Shown here: positions 36,601-46,608 of the stretch, piece by piece
Layout of the letters: each line of letters starts with the position of its first letter
Position numbering within the stretch: the first letter of the stretch is position 1
NCBI RefSeq assembly: GCF_019711355.1
Contig: NZ_CP081297.1
Coordinates: 2,129,001 to 2,193,000 of the forward strand
Direction: 5' to 3'
DNA length: 64,000 bases
Source of the DNA: Qipengyuania psychrotolerans
GTDB lineage: Bacteria; Pseudomonadota; Alphaproteobacteria; Sphingomonadales; Sphingomonadaceae
Translations under genes and position numbers: made by a program
Notes under the pieces: model-generated
Database searches by the model: none
Told to the model about the DNA's origin: nothing
What the model saw: only the letters and a program-made list of their open reading frames with translations

Positions 36601-37839
36601 TCAGACGTCATCCGCCGAGACCATCTCGGTCCGGTCGATCTCACCCGTCATCACCGCCACTGTCGTCGCCACGGCGGCATCGCCGCTGACGTTGGTCGTG
36701 GTGCGCATCATGTCCATGATGCGGTCCACACCCGCCACGAAAGCGATGGTTTCGAGCGGCACTCCGACTGCGCCGAAAACCAGCGCCATCATAATCAGCC
36801 CTGCGCCCGGAATGCCCGCCGCACCGACCGCGCCAAGCGTCGCGAGGATCGAGATCAGGAAGTAATCGCCCCATGACAGGTCGACGCCGAAGACCTGCGC
36901 GCCGAACAGCGTGGCGAGGCCGAGATACATCGCAGTGCCGTTCATGTTGATCGTCGCGCCGAGGCTGATCACGAAGGCCGCGACCGAGTTCGAGACACCC
37001 AGGTTACGCTCCGCGCAGCGCAGCGTCACCGGCAGCGTCGCGTTGGACGAAGCGGTGGAATAGCTCACCGCCATCGCATCCACGATCCCGCGGAAGAAAT
37101 CGCGCACCGGCAGCTTGGCGATGAATTTGATCATGGCCGAATACATCACGAAGATGATCAGCAGGCAGCCGAGATAGTTGAGGCCGACCAGCTTGGCGAG
37201 TGCGAACAGGGCATCCAGTCCTAGCGTTCCGGCCACCCACGCCATGAGCGCGAACACACCAAAGGGGGTCAGTTCCATCACGATCATCGTGACCTTCTGC
37301 ATCACGATCGCGCCGCTATCGAAGATCTTCTGGACCGGTTCGCCGTCCTTGCCTGCCATCAGGATGCCGATACCAATCAGCATGGAGAAGACGATGAGCG
37401 GCAAAACGGCCACATCCGCCATCACCTGCACCGGGCTTTCGGGCACGATAGACAGGATCATGTCCACTGCCGTCGTCTCGTTCGGCACGGGTGTTTCTCC
37501 GCGCGCAATCGCGCTGGTATCGACCCCTGCACCCGGTGCCAGCACGGTGCCAAGGAACAAGCCCAGCCACACGGCTATCTGACCCGTCACGATAAACAGC
37601 AGCATCGCCCGCCCGCCGACCGCACCCAGCTTGCGCAAATCGCCAATGGCGGCAACGCCGGAAACAAGGCTGAAGAAAATGAGCGGGACGACCAGCATCT
37701 TGATCGACTTGATGAAGAAATCGCCGATCCACTTGATGCTTTCGGCATCCGGGCCCCAGCTATAGCCGGTCAGGACCCCCAGGATGAGCGCCGTCAGGAC
37801 GCGCTGCCATAGCGGAATTTCGAACCAGACCCTCAGCAT
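36601..37839 (-). CDS. Dicarboxylate/amino acid:cation symporter (DAACS)
   Basis: Inner-membrane transporter of 412 residues with eight or more hydrophobic segments and two re-entrant loops. TASSNATLPVT is the first hairpin motif and ATINMNGTAMY the substrate/sodium-binding motif on TM7. It probably takes up glutamate, aspartate or C4-dicarboxylates with H+ or Na+. It stands as a single gene. Confidence 0.9.
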   Translation of the reverse strand: MLRVWFEIPLWQRVLTALILGVLTGYSWGPDAESIKWIGDFFIKSIKMLVVPLIFFSLVSGVAAIGDLRKLGAVGGRAMLLFIVTGQIAVWLGLFLGTVLAPGAGVDTSAIARGETPVPNETTAVDMILSIVPESPVQVMADVAVLPLIVFSMLIGIGILMAGKDGEPVQKIFDSGAIVMQKVTMIVMELTPFGVFALMAWVAGTLGLDALFALAKLVGLNYLGCLLIIFVMYSAMIKFIAKLPVRDFFRGIVDAMAVSYSTASSNATLPVTLRCAERNLGVSNSVAAFVISLGATINMNGTAMYLGLATLFGAQVFGVDLSWGDYFLISILATLGAVGAAGIPGAGLIMMALVFGAVGVPLETIAFVAGVDRIMDMMRTTTNVSGDAAVATTVAVMTGEIDRTEMVSADDV

Positions 37840-37876
37840 GCGTATCCCCTCGCGTCCCTAGTATTCTTGTCGTCAA

Positions 37877-39013
37877 TTATCGTGTCAGCGCATCTTTCGC
37901 GATGGCCGTGTAGATGCGGCTTAGCGTGGAAAGGTCCTCGATGGCCACAGCTTCGTCGCGCTTGTGCATCGTCGCGTTGCACAGGCCGAATTCGATGACC
38001 GGGCACACGCTGCGCAGAAAGCGGGCGTCCGATGTCCCCCCAGTGGTCGATGGCTCTGGATCGACACCCGTTTCCGCCTTTACTGCGCGGGCGATAATGT
38101 CGGAAAATTCGCCGGGCGGAGTGAGAAAAGGCTCGCCCGATATGATCGGCAATGCCGAGCCGCCGTGCTTTTCCGCGATTGCGCCGATCTTTTCCGACAG
38201 CGAGGCACCGGAGTGCGTATCGTTGAAGCGGATCGAGATGCGCGCCCTTGCTGCCGCCGGTATGACATTGTGCGCATCGTTGGGCACATCGATCTCGGTA
38301 ATTTCGAGATTGGAGGGCTGGAACCAGTCGGTCCCTTCGTCCAGCACCAGCGCATCCAGTTCTGCCAGCATCGCGACCAGCTTGGGAATTGGGTTATCGG
38401 CCAGGTGCGGATAGGCCACGTGGCCCTGTGTGCCTTCGACCTCGAGCCAGATATTGACCGAGCCGCGCCGCCCGATTTTCATCATGTCGCCGAGCCGGTT
38501 CACGCTGGTCGGCTCTCCGACCAGGCAGAGGTCCGGCTGATGGTCATGTTCGCGCATGAAATCGATCAGCGCGCGCGTCCCGTGGAGCGCCGGGCCTTCT
38601 TCATCGCCAGTGATGATAAAGCTAATCGTGCCGGCATCTTGCGGGACGTGGGCCACCGCTTCCACCATGCAGGCGATTGAGCCCTTCATGTCCACGGCAC
38701 CGCGTCCATACAGCATCTCGCCGCGCACTTCCGGTTCGAACGCATCGCTGGCCCAGCCGCCGCCCGGCGGGACGACATCGAGATGCCCGGCGAAGGAGAA
38801 ATGCTTCGATCCTTCCGGTCCTCGGCGGATGGCGAACAGGTTTTCGACCGGTGCCTCCGGCGAACGCGGCTCGCCCTCGCCCCGGGTGAATCGGGTCACT
38901 TCGAACCCCAGGGGGCTGAGCATCGCTTCCATTTCATCGAAGACGGAACCCGTTGCCGGGGTGACGCTGGGTGCGGCCATCAGCCGCTTGGCGAGATCGA
39001 GAACATCGGTCAT
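37877..39013 (-). CDS. dapE: Succinyl-diaminopimelate desuccinylase
   Basis: Zinc-dependent M20 hydrolase of 378 residues in lysine and diaminopimelate synthesis. GHLDVVPPG and GRGAVDMKG carry the first metal ligands, TGDEEGPA the catalytic Glu, GGTSDARF is diagnostic of DapE, and the last His is in NATMHKRDE. The ATG has a GGGTGGATC site. Divergent from the cupin gene; an open frame upstream is not supported. Confidence 0.94.
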   Translation of the reverse strand: MTDVLDLAKRLMAAPSVTPATGSVFDEMEAMLSPLGFEVTRFTRGEGEPRSPEAPVENLFAIRRGPEGSKHFSFAGHLDVVPPGGGWASDAFEPEVRGEMLYGRGAVDMKGSIACMVEAVAHVPQDAGTISFIITGDEEGPALHGTRALIDFMREHDHQPDLCLVGEPTSVNRLGDMMKIGRRGSVNIWLEVEGTQGHVAYPHLADNPIPKLVAMLAELDALVLDEGTDWFQPSNLEITEIDVPNDAHNVIPAAARARISIRFNDTHSGASLSEKIGAIAEKHGGSALPIISGEPFLTPPGEFSDIIARAVKAETGVDPEPSTTGGTSDARFLRSVCPVIEFGLCNATMHKRDEAVAIEDLSTLSRIYTAIAKDALTR

Positions 39014-39042
39014 GATCCACCCGCTAGCAGGAGTGTGCGAGA

Positions 39043-39510
39043 ATGCCCAAGCTTGAACTGGAAGACATCCCCCAAACCAATGCCACGGGCTATCCGCCAC
39101 CCTATGACGAGGACGTGCAAGGCCGCTACTACCGCCGCCTTGCACCTGCCGCAGGTCTGACCAAGCTGGGGGCAAGCCACGTCACCTTGCAGCCTGGGGC
39201 CTATTCGTCGCAGCGGCACTGGCACAGCGCTCAGGATGAGTTGGTCATAATGCTGTTGGGCGAGGCGATACTGATCGAAGACCAGGGTGAAATCCCCGTT
39301 CGGTCAGGCGACGTGCTGGCATGGCCCGCAGGAAACACGAACGGCCACCGCCTGCACAACCGCTCCGACAAGCCTTGCGTATTCATCGCGATCAGCGGCG
39401 GCGAGCGGGACGAGGATCGGGGTGAATATCCCGATATCGACATGGTGTTCGGACCCGAAGGCTATTTCCGCAAGGACGGCACTCCTTACGACACCGCGCG
39501 CGTACCCTAA
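39043..39510 (+). CDS. Cupin-domain protein
   Basis: Single beta-barrel cupin of 155 residues. Motif 1 reads QRHWHSAQDELVIML with metal-binding His/Glu, and motif 2 is DVLAWPAGNTNGHRLHN. The C-terminal tail (DIDMVFGPEGYFRKDGTPY) is shared by a family often found in proteobacteria. The reaction is unknown. Its end overlaps the convergent nuclease gene by 4 bp. Confidence 0.8.
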   Translation: MPKLELEDIPQTNATGYPPPYDEDVQGRYYRRLAPAAGLTKLGASHVTLQPGAYSSQRHWHSAQDELVIMLLGEAILIEDQGEIPVRSGDVLAWPAGNTNGHRLHNRSDKPCVFIAISGGERDEDRGEYPDIDMVFGPEGYFRKDGTPYDTARVP

Positions 39511-40400
39511 TCCCGTTCAGGCGCTGGCAGCGGCCCCGGTGCAAAGGCCGCATCGAGATACTCCGCCATCCGGATACCGGCCTGCTGGATCCGGCGCTGC
39601 GAGACAGGAATAGCCCGCTCGATATCTTCCTGCGTCAGGGCAGCTTCGTCCGGCAGATCCTCACCTTCGCAAGGCGGGCGGTCGAACGCATTGGGATAGA
39701 CAAAATCGCGGCTTGTCTCCCAGCTTTCCCGGCCCCAGTCCGCAGGAGTTCCGCCGCCAAGTTCAGCGCGCTCTTCCGGCGAATACCGGCGCACCAGCGG
39801 GACAGGTGACGAAGTTATTGCACGTTCGGCCAGCGGCCCGTCCCAGATCCAGTGCAGATTGAGGCCAGGCGCAATCCCGTATGCCGTCTCGATATCGTTG
39901 CCGCCGCGGTCTTCGTGATCGCCCGAATGCAGCGGCATGTGCACATCGCCGATGAAGTGGACGAGGAACGCCAGCGCCTCCAGCCGGACATTGGCCGGCA
40001 GCCCCTCGTCGGCCAGAATGCGCTGGTTGCGCTCGATCTGGGCAAGGATACAGTTCTGGCCCGAACATTTGCGGCGAGGCTCATACGCCGAGCACACTGG
40101 CGCGGTGCGATAGTGCCACGCAAAGGTATAGCCCCAGCGCCAGTAATCCTTGCGCAGGCAATCGGGCCAGACGCTGGCGTCTTCCAAGCTGGCGAGATCG
40201 CAGTCGGGTTCGCCAAGCTGTGGCGCAGCACGAAGCAGCTTGGCAATCCCGGCGCGTGTTTCAGGACGGATGTTCTCGTTCGCGATTTCGGCCGTGGTCC
40301 GGTGGGCATAGAAGCCCCAGGCGCTCACTTGTACGGGCAGCAGCGTTAGAACCGCCGCCAATGCGATCAGGAAACGGTGTCGTATTGCTCGATGACCCAT
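39507..40400 (-). CDS. Secreted S1/P1 nuclease
   Basis: Periplasmic or secreted three-zinc nuclease/phosphodiesterase of 297 residues. The signal peptide ends VQVSA, so the mature protein begins WGFYAHR, the N-terminal Trp being the zinc ligand in this family. VHFIGDVHMPLHSGDHEDRGGND is represented by FIGDVHMPLHSG and GGND blocks, and NLHWIWDG follows. The start overlaps the 3' end of the glutathione transferase gene by 34 bp. Confidence 0.9.
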   Translation of the reverse strand: MGHRAIRHRFLIALAAVLTLLPVQVSAWGFYAHRTTAEIANENIRPETRAGIAKLLRAAPQLGEPDCDLASLEDASVWPDCLRKDYWRWGYTFAWHYRTAPVCSAYEPRRKCSGQNCILAQIERNQRILADEGLPANVRLEALAFLVHFIGDVHMPLHSGDHEDRGGNDIETAYGIAPGLNLHWIWDGPLAERAITSSPVPLVRRYSPEERAELGGGTPADWGRESWETSRDFVYPNAFDRPPCEGEDLPDEAALTQEDIERAIPVSQRRIQQAGIRMAEYLDAAFAPGPLPAPERD

Positions 40401-41026
40401 TCTTCGCTTTCCGATGCTGAAATCCAGGCTTGCATCCATTCGTGTTCCCAAACCGCCTGCATATAAGATGCGGCGAAGCCCGGGACTGCGATCTGGTAGC
40501 TGATGAAACGTGACACGACGGGGGCAAAGAAGATGTCTGCCGCCCCGAACGTGCCGAAAAGGAAGGGGCCGCCGCTACCGAAGCGCGAGCGAGCTTCCGC
40601 CCAGAGGCCGAGGATGCGCAGGATGTCCTGCCGGCACGCCTCGGTTGGCTCAAACCCGTCGAAGCGCTTGCGGACATTCATCGGGCATTCGCTGCGCAGC
40701 GCCTGAAACGACGAGTGCATTTCCGCGACCATTGAACGCGCCATGCCGCGCGCGGTATCGTCCTTCGGCCAGAAGCGGTCGCGGCCTACCTTGTCGGACA
40801 GGTATTCGAGAATCGCGAGGCTGTCCCACACGACGGTCTCGTCGTCCCACAGGATCGGCACCTTGCCGCTGGAAGGCTGGATTTCGCCGTCATGCTTGGT
40901 CTGTTCCCAGTTCTCGCCGAATAGCGGAACCACGATTTCCTCGAACGCGAGGCCCGACTGCTTCGCAGCGAGCCAGCCGCGCAGCGACCAGCTGGAGTAG
41001 TTCTTGTTACCGATGATGATCTTCAT
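40367..41026 (-). CDS. Glutathione S-transferase family protein
   Basis: Cytosolic thiol transferase of 219 residues. The thioredoxin-like N-terminal half has NKNYSSWSLRGW and the glutathione-binding GKVPILWDDE plus DSLAILEYL; the C-terminal half is helical. It resembles the branch active on maleylacetoacetate or small xenobiotics, unproven here. GGTGGAG precedes the ATG. It overlaps the nuclease gene downstream. Confidence 0.87.
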   Translation of the reverse strand: MKIIIGNKNYSSWSLRGWLAAKQSGLAFEEIVVPLFGENWEQTKHDGEIQPSSGKVPILWDDETVVWDSLAILEYLSDKVGRDRFWPKDDTARGMARSMVAEMHSSFQALRSECPMNVRKRFDGFEPTEACRQDILRILGLWAEARSRFGSGGPFLFGTFGAADIFFAPVVSRFISYQIAVPGFAASYMQAVWEHEWMQAWISASESEEWVIEQYDTVS

Positions 41027-41238
41027 GCAGGCTCCACCCTTGCCGTCTTCCTTGCGCCCTAATCGTTCATCAACGCGCTGTCGATGCTGAATGGTGGAAC
41101 GGATGGAACACAGTCCTGCAAGGTATTCCTCGAGCACTGCCCGTGCGTTTTGCGAAGTGACCGGTTCAAGCATTCCGCGGGCCTGGCACATCGCGATAGG
41201 AGTAGGAAAACACGAGCTGGCAGGCTATCCACGCACCT

Positions 41239-41655
41239 ATGACATTGCGCCCTTTCCACCTCGCCTTTCCCGTCCGCGACCTGGCGGAGGCCCGCGCGTT
41301 TTATGGCGGCCTGATGGGCTGCGCCGAGGGCCGGTCATCCGACGAGTGGATCGATTTCGATTTCTACGGCCACCAGATCGTGGCCCATACCGGCGGCGAA
41401 AGCGGCGACCGCGCCAGCAATGCTGTCGACGGCCATGACGTCCCCGTCCCGCATTTCGGCGTCGTGCTGACGATGGAGGACTGGCAGGCACTGGCCGACA
41501 GGCTGACAGCAGCAGACGTGAAATTCGCCATCGAACCCACGATCCGCTTCAAGGGCCAGCCGGGCGAGCAAGCCACCATGTTCTTCCGCGACCCAAGCGG
41601 CAATGCGCTGGAGATGAAAGCCTTCGCGGATGACGCGATGTTGTTTGCGAGATAG
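41239..41655 (+). CDS. VOC-family (glyoxalase-like) protein
   Basis: Small metalloprotein of 138 residues with two beta-alpha-beta-beta-beta modules. [18 protein letters not shown] starts the first; the metal-ligand type residues His, His and Glu are seen in PFHLAF, PHFGVVL and [19 protein letters not shown] is characteristic. The reaction is not determinable. A 141-bp gap with a dispersed repeat follows. Confidence 0.82.
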   Translation: MTLRPFHLAFPVRDLAEARAFYGGLMGCAEGRSSDEWIDFDFYGHQIVAHTGGESGDRASNAVDGHDVPVPHFGVVLTMEDWQALADRLTAADVKFAIEPTIRFKGQPGEQATMFFRDPSGNALEMKAFADDAMLFAR

Positions 41656-41679
41656 TCTGCAAAGGATCGGATGATCACA

Positions 41680-41712
41680 AAAGCGGCCAGACCGCTTACG
41701 ACCCGATTGCAG
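41680..41712. repeat. Dispersed intergenic repeat, copy D
   Basis: AAAGCGGCCAGACCGCTTACGACCCGATTGCAG region; CTTACGACCCGATTGCAG at 41695-41712 matches the core GCTAACGACCCGATTGCAG with one substitution and one shift. It fills the gap between the VOC and multicopper oxidase genes, both of which end here. Confidence 0.6.
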
Positions 41713-41796
41713 ATCCATGCTCTCCTACCATTTTTGATGATCTCTCTAACGCCAATTTCGTATTCTCTCGACCGCGATCGGGGTCTCTAATGTAGC

Positions 41797-43611
41797 CTAA
41801 TGGCGCGTCATCGACGCGGCTCGATCACCTCGCGTCTGTATCCTGATATTCTGCATCATGCCTTCGTCGCCATGCGAAGCGAAATGGCAGTGCATCACGA
41901 AGTCCCCGACATAGCGCCTGTACCGCGTGCGCATGGTTATACGGTAGTTTCGCTTGACCAGAACCGTATCACGCCAGCCTCCCAGCATCCCGGCATAGTC
42001 AGGATCGTACGCCTCCGTCCCCTCAACTGTTACATCGCGCCCTTGGTCATCGACAATCCCGACGATCTGGAACGGATTTACGTGGATGTGAAACGGGTGC
42101 AAGCCGAGGTTGGAGGTGATTTCCCACTCCTCCACGTCACCCAAGGTGAGTGTCCTGTCGATACGTTCGTGCTTGTAGGGGGTGCCATCGATGCTCAAGG
42201 TTGCACCGCCATCTTCATGCACGACGATGCTGAAGGTGGCATCCTGTTTGCCGGTCAGCTCTTCATCGCGGACGGGTTTGCGCCAGGCAAAGGCAAAAAG
42301 CGAAAAATCATCCTTCAGGTCAGCGACAACTTTGTCCCGAACGCGTTCGTCGCCGATCCTTTGCGCGGCTGCTGCAATCAAGGTTTCAGACAGCAGGTCA
42401 GACACCCTGTCGACCGGAGCCGGTTTCCCGCTGACTTCAAAAATGGAAAGAATGCGCTTCTGCTCTTCATTTCCACCCCAAACGCTGTTGTTGATGACAC
42501 AATACTCACCCGGCTCCTCGAAATAGGCCAAGGCATCATACCGCGAGCCGGCGGTGAGGCGGGAACTGTCAACTCGCCGCATCGAATATCGCGTCAGCCC
42601 ATCGTCAGCGAAATGAAACTGCTCGACCGGATCACCGATGCAATAATCGTTGATCCACTGAATGTGGTCGCTCCCGGGAACATCCCTCAGATTGGGCGCA
42701 TCCTTCGCCAGTTTGCGAATGCTCATGTCCACTGGGCGGCGTAGGCCAGCATGTATCATCCGCAGGCGTTGAAATTGGCCCGTTTCGAAGCCGGAGATGG
42801 TGGGTTGGACTTTGCCGTTGACCCCCGTCAGGCGACCCGATGCCATTTCCGGAAACGGATTGAACAATCTGAAACTGTCGACTGTGCCAACCTCACCGTC
42901 CTCGCATTCCCATGGCGGCATATCCCAAGGCGGAATGTCCCTGTTGAAACGCGGCCTTTCTTCGCCCTCTTCAAAACAGCCATACTGGATCTGGGAAAAG
43001 ACCATGATCTGTTCGCCAAACGGATTGCCTCCCGCATCACGAAATAGGATATCGATGTCGCCAGGGGAGGTTTTTGTGGGAACCCGGTCGCCATCGATAA
43101 TCAGTGCGCCAGCCATGCCGGAGCCAAGCTGAATGCTCGTCGCACCATGCATGTGCGGATGATACCAGAATGTGCCGGCAGGATGGTCGGGCGGGATTAC
43201 AAACTCATATTCGAACCGTTCGCCCGGATCGATCGACAGCATCACGTTATCGCTGTTTCCGCTGGGCGAAATCCACAGGCCATGCGTGTGGATATTGGTC
43301 GAGTTATAGCATTTAGATTCTGCGATCTGGTCCGCTGAACACGGTTGAAGCTTGTTGTTTACCCTCAAGCTGAGAACCTTGCCCGGCGAAACGCGCATCA
43401 CCGGAGCCACCAATCCCTCTCCGCTTTCGCCCTGAAATGCGCGCACCTCGACCTCGTCCAGCTTTTGGGTCCAAGGATTGTAGACCTCGCTGCTGATCCG
43501 CTCGACAGATAATTCATAGCGCGGTGAAGTTGATTGCGCGTCAACTTCCGCCGACAGCGCCAATGGCGCGGCAGCGCAATATGCAACAAGTGCAGGAACA
43601 ACAAATTTCAT
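41797..43611 (-). CDS. Exported multicopper oxidase
   Basis: Periplasmic blue-copper oxidase of 604 residues with a signal peptide (residues 1-20). All four copper blocks are present: HTHGLWISP, WYHPHMHG, HPFHIHVNPFQ and HCHFASHGDEGMM, the last with the type 1 Cys and axial Met. Compared with CueO there is no Met-rich insert. It may oxidise Cu(I) or phenols; no copper-export genes are adjacent. The start follows the ATG of the signal peptide; an extra five codons are open upstream. Confidence 0.9.
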   Translation of the reverse strand: MKFVVPALVAYCAAAPLALSAEVDAQSTSPRYELSVERISSEVYNPWTQKLDEVEVRAFQGESGEGLVAPVMRVSPGKVLSLRVNNKLQPCSADQIAESKCYNSTNIHTHGLWISPSGNSDNVMLSIDPGERFEYEFVIPPDHPAGTFWYHPHMHGATSIQLGSGMAGALIIDGDRVPTKTSPGDIDILFRDAGGNPFGEQIMVFSQIQYGCFEEGEERPRFNRDIPPWDMPPWECEDGEVGTVDSFRLFNPFPEMASGRLTGVNGKVQPTISGFETGQFQRLRMIHAGLRRPVDMSIRKLAKDAPNLRDVPGSDHIQWINDYCIGDPVEQFHFADDGLTRYSMRRVDSSRLTAGSRYDALAYFEEPGEYCVINNSVWGGNEEQKRILSIFEVSGKPAPVDRVSDLLSETLIAAAAQRIGDERVRDKVVADLKDDFSLFAFAWRKPVRDEELTGKQDATFSIVVHEDGGATLSIDGTPYKHERIDRTLTLGDVEEWEITSNLGLHPFHIHVNPFQIVGIVDDQGRDVTVEGTEAYDPDYAGMLGGWRDTVLVKRNYRITMRTRYRRYVGDFVMHCHFASHGDEGMMQNIRIQTRGDRAASMTRH

Positions 43612-43800
43612 TAGGATCGCCCCCAAGCAATTCCAGGCGACCTAATCGAATGGTAGCGAATGGACCTGGCCATGTCTTGCATAAAAGGGACGAGCGCGTG
43701 GACAGTCTTTCAGTCCTAGATCGACAGCACCCTAAGATTTCTATGAGAATCTGTCCCGGAAAGCTCAAGGCTCATTGATGCTAGGTATATCTTTGATGCC

Positions 43801-43881
43801 CGCTTTCCACCCATCTGATGACGTTATTGCCCAGCGCGAATTATCCTAAAAGCGGACTGTCAGCTAACGACCCGATTGCAG
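43801..43881. repeat. Dispersed intergenic repeat, copy A
   Basis: Contains CGCTTTCCACCCA, GCGAATTATCCTAAAAGC and GCTAACGACCCGATTGCAG in order. The same three modules recur, more diverged, at 45105-45246, and single modules at 41680 and 46609. It sits in the 396-bp gap between the multicopper oxidase start and the next gene, which otherwise holds nothing I can identify. Confidence 0.7.
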
Positions 43882-44007
43882 CAAAGTGATCTTCGTCGCT
43901 GATTGACGAAGATCAATCTCCGCGAGCACTGCTTCCGATATACTCGGCTATTGGAGAAAGGCGCATTCACGGTGCCTCACATGGGTAGGGAGAAAGGTAG
44001 ATCGACT

Positions 44008-44250
44008 GTGTTCAAGTTGGTTGCCCTCATTGCAGGAATAGCCGCTTCCTTGCTCGCGGCTGCTTCTTACTTCCGGAAATCGCAGCAGCGTAACGCGGGA
44101 TTTGCGCCGGACCAGCCCCACGACAGCCATATGGATGTTCGAGATTCCGGTCCTGCCGCAATGCGAGATGAACTGCAGCGCGAGTGGACGGAAACAGACG
44201 AAGATCTGGACGAAAGCTTCCCGGCCAGCGATCCGCCAGGCGGGTATTGA
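44008..44250 (+). CDS. Small membrane protein with DESFPASDPP tail
   Basis: Protein of 80 residues: one N-terminal membrane segment (FKLVALIAGIAASLLAAASYF) followed by an acidic, hydrophilic part ending DEDLDESFPASDPPGGY. The DESFPASDPP motif recurs in small sphingomonad proteins of unknown function. The GTG has GGGAGAAAGG upstream; an ATG nine codons earlier has no site. Probably envelope or stress related, inferred only. Confidence 0.65.
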   Translation: MFKLVALIAGIAASLLAAASYFRKSQQRNAGFAPDQPHDSHMDVRDSGPAAMRDELQREWTETDEDLDESFPASDPPGGY

Positions 44251-44547
44251 GCTACCTGCCATGTGTCGGCTGCATCCCTTAAAACTTCATCGCCTTACGG
44301 AAGTTACCGTAGCGACATCGCCATACTGATCATCTTATCCTCTCGCCCGCGAAGGGGTGCGGAGAGGAAGAAGACGGGGCACGTACTATTGGCGACGTTC
44401 TGCCAAAAGTCTGCCGGGGGACTTTGGGATCAAGGTGAACAAGGGCGACTGCCCGGCGCCACAGCTGCGGAAGCTTCGGTCAATAGGCGGACTGTGACGC
44501 TTTCTCTGCGCTTTCCGCTAACGCGGGATAGAGCACAGGAGGAGAAA

Positions 44548-45042
44548 ATGAAGCTGAGGCTCAAGCCAATATATGATGCCGTTTCGCAGATCTATTTTGT
44601 CACAGCGACTATCAGCTTGCTGCTGCTTGCCATCCTCATGCTTGTCACTGCGGTTATAGATGTGGTGAACGCACTGACCTCGTATCAAGCTATTTCAACG
44701 ATCGCGCTTCAAAGCGTCGGGCTTCTCATCATCGGATTTGCAATAGTCGAAACAGCAGCGTTCATCGCGGAAGAAGAGATTTTCAGCAAACGAGAGCTGC
44801 GGTCTTCGTCCGAATCCCGCCAATCTTTGACGGGGTTCGTCACGATCATCGTTATCGCTTCAAGTCTCGAGGCATTGGTGATGATCTTCTCTGCGACCAG
44901 ACTTGACGTCTCGAATGCGGTCTATGCAGCTGCCATATTCTTCGTGGCAATGTTCAGCTTGATCTGTCTTGGAATATACCAGTGGTTGTCCAGCAGGATC
45001 CGCCCCGATGATGGGTCTGAACACATAGAGCGAGACAGGTAA
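44548..45042 (+). CDS. Membrane protein of unknown function
   Basis: Protein of 164 residues with four hydrophobic segments (residues about 17-40, 50-68, 92-112, 120-142). A charged loop (EEEIFSKRELRSSSESRQ) lies between the second and third. The ATG has a strong AGGAGG site, so translation is expected. I do not recognise its family. The 297-bp stretch before it holds no gene I can support. Confidence 0.7.
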   Translation: MKLRLKPIYDAVSQIYFVTATISLLLLAILMLVTAVIDVVNALTSYQAISTIALQSVGLLIIGFAIVETAAFIAEEEIFSKRELRSSSESRQSLTGFVTIIVIASSLEALVMIFSATRLDVSNAVYAAAIFFVAMFSLICLGIYQWLSSRIRPDDGSEHIERDR

Positions 45043-45104
45043 ATTGATGTTGCCGCCGAGTGCTGAATAAAGACGAGTCGCCAAAAACAGTTCAGCCTGG
45101 CGCC

Positions 45105-45246
45105 CGCTTTCCACTCAGTTAGTGACTCAGCGACAGAGCGCGGATTATCCTAAATGTGGGCGGGCGGCTAACCGCCCAACTGACGACGCTCTCACCGAGC
45201 TAGCGAAGTGCCAGAAGCAGACGGGCTGCTAACGACCCGATTACGG
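45105..45246. repeat. Dispersed intergenic repeat, copy B
   Basis: Starts with CGCTTTCCACTCA, then GCGGATTATCCTAAATG and, after 75 bp of diverged sequence, GCTAACGACCCGATTACGG. Same module order as copy A. It fills the gap between two convergent membrane-protein genes. Confidence 0.65.
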
Positions 45247-45274
45247 AAATGGCAACCGGGCGAACATGGCCTCT

Positions 45275-46507
45275 TCAAAAAGCCTCTTTTCGAGCGCCTT
45301 CGCGCGGTTTGCGTCGCTCAAGTTGCCTCGCCCATTCGATCGCTGGCTTTTCAAGACGGTGCCAGGACAGGTGGGCCACTGCTATGGTGGCTGCGAGAAG
45401 GATGCCAGTCATCATCGCAATATCAGCGTCCGTTTGAGCTATCTGGTCCGGCCCAAAAAGTGCGTGGCTCACGATGAACAGTAGGGGCATGTGATAAATG
45501 TAGATGCCAAAGCTGATCGTCGACAGATAGCGCATCGGCTGGATGTCGAGCAAAGATCCAACGAAGCGGGAGGATGGCGCGGTCGCCAGGAACCCGCCTA
45601 CCAATGCAGGAAACAAGGGGAACTGGTTGTAGGGTAAGCCGAATACCCCATCCATGGTGGCTGTGGGATTGCCTGGGCGTCCGAAATCAAAGCAAATCCA
45701 AATTGCCACTGTCAAACAGGCCAGAGCCACCACATCCGCCCACATGCCTTTGAATTCGGAGCATTGGAACTGAATTGCCGCCGCGAGCACACCAATAGCG
45801 AAAATGGCGAACATTCCAAAAACGCTGAATCGTTGTGCCCACCCATCACCGAGACGCCTCAGGGTAAACTCTTCGAGAAGAAAATCTGGCCGATCGGGCT
45901 TCGGCACAAAATGCATGTAAGCTATGTGCAGAAGCACTGCTGCTAAAATGACCGCTAGCCAGAGCGCCCAACGTCCAACCGTTTTCGACCTTACAGTCGG
46001 AGTGGCGAAGATAAGCAGAAAGGCCAATGGCATGAACAAGTATGCCCAGACCTCATATGAGATCGACCAAAGGGGCCCGTTCACCTCAACTGGAAAGATC
46101 GCAAAAGGTACGAAAGCGCTTAGATAGGTCGCTCCCAAAAAGAAGCGCAGGGCAGTGTCGGGGCTTGCCGTGGTCTGACCGTAAAGCAGCGCAATAATGA
46201 GCGAGCCTGTAAGCGCGACAAGAAAACCCGGAGTGATGCGGGCGAACCGTCGCAGCAAGTATGTTCTGATCGAGGGGTATCTATCACCTGCATCTAACGC
46301 CACCCAGAAGGGGCGCCCGAGCAGGAACCCCGAAAGGACGAAGAAGATAACCACTCCATAGCCACCGTTGGAAACAAATGGGACAAGCCAATCAGGTCCA
46401 GGCCCCACTCCCGGAACGCTACTTTGGTGCGAAATATGGTGAAAGACCACGAGAAAACATGCAAACGCTCGCAATCCATCAGCTCCATCGAGCCTCGATT
46501 TGGTCAC
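45275..46507 (-). CDS. Acyltransferase family 3 membrane protein
   Basis: Integral membrane O-acyltransferase of 410 residues with ten or so helices. LDGADGLRAFACFLVVFHH and YGVVIFFVLSGFLLGRP are the catalytic His and RxxR-type blocks of the family. Unlike the larger paralogue at 32 kb, it has no SGNH domain. The GTG has AGGGGAAAGG 5 nt upstream; a longer frame is less likely. Base composition looks somewhat more AT-rich than in neighbouring housekeeping genes, hinting at recent acquisition. Confidence 0.82.
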   Translation of the reverse strand: MTKSRLDGADGLRAFACFLVVFHHISHQSSVPGVGPGPDWLVPFVSNGGYGVVIFFVLSGFLLGRPFWVALDAGDRYPSIRTYLLRRFARITPGFLVALTGSLIIALLYGQTTASPDTALRFFLGATYLSAFVPFAIFPVEVNGPLWSISYEVWAYLFMPLAFLLIFATPTVRSKTVGRWALWLAVILAAVLLHIAYMHFVPKPDRPDFLLEEFTLRRLGDGWAQRFSVFGMFAIFAIGVLAAAIQFQCSEFKGMWADVVALACLTVAIWICFDFGRPGNPTATMDGVFGLPYNQFPLFPALVGGFLATAPSSRFVGSLLDIQPMRYLSTISFGIYIYHMPLLFIVSHALFGPDQIAQTDADIAMMTGILLAATIAVAHLSWHRLEKPAIEWARQLERRKPREGARKEAF

Positions 46508-46608
46508 ACGCCTTTCCCCTAGTTGGTGGAGCTTAAGCGACCATCGTCGGAATTGCCAGCTATGCCAGTTGAGAACTTGCCGCATCAGAGGTGCTTCTCA
46601 TGGGCAGA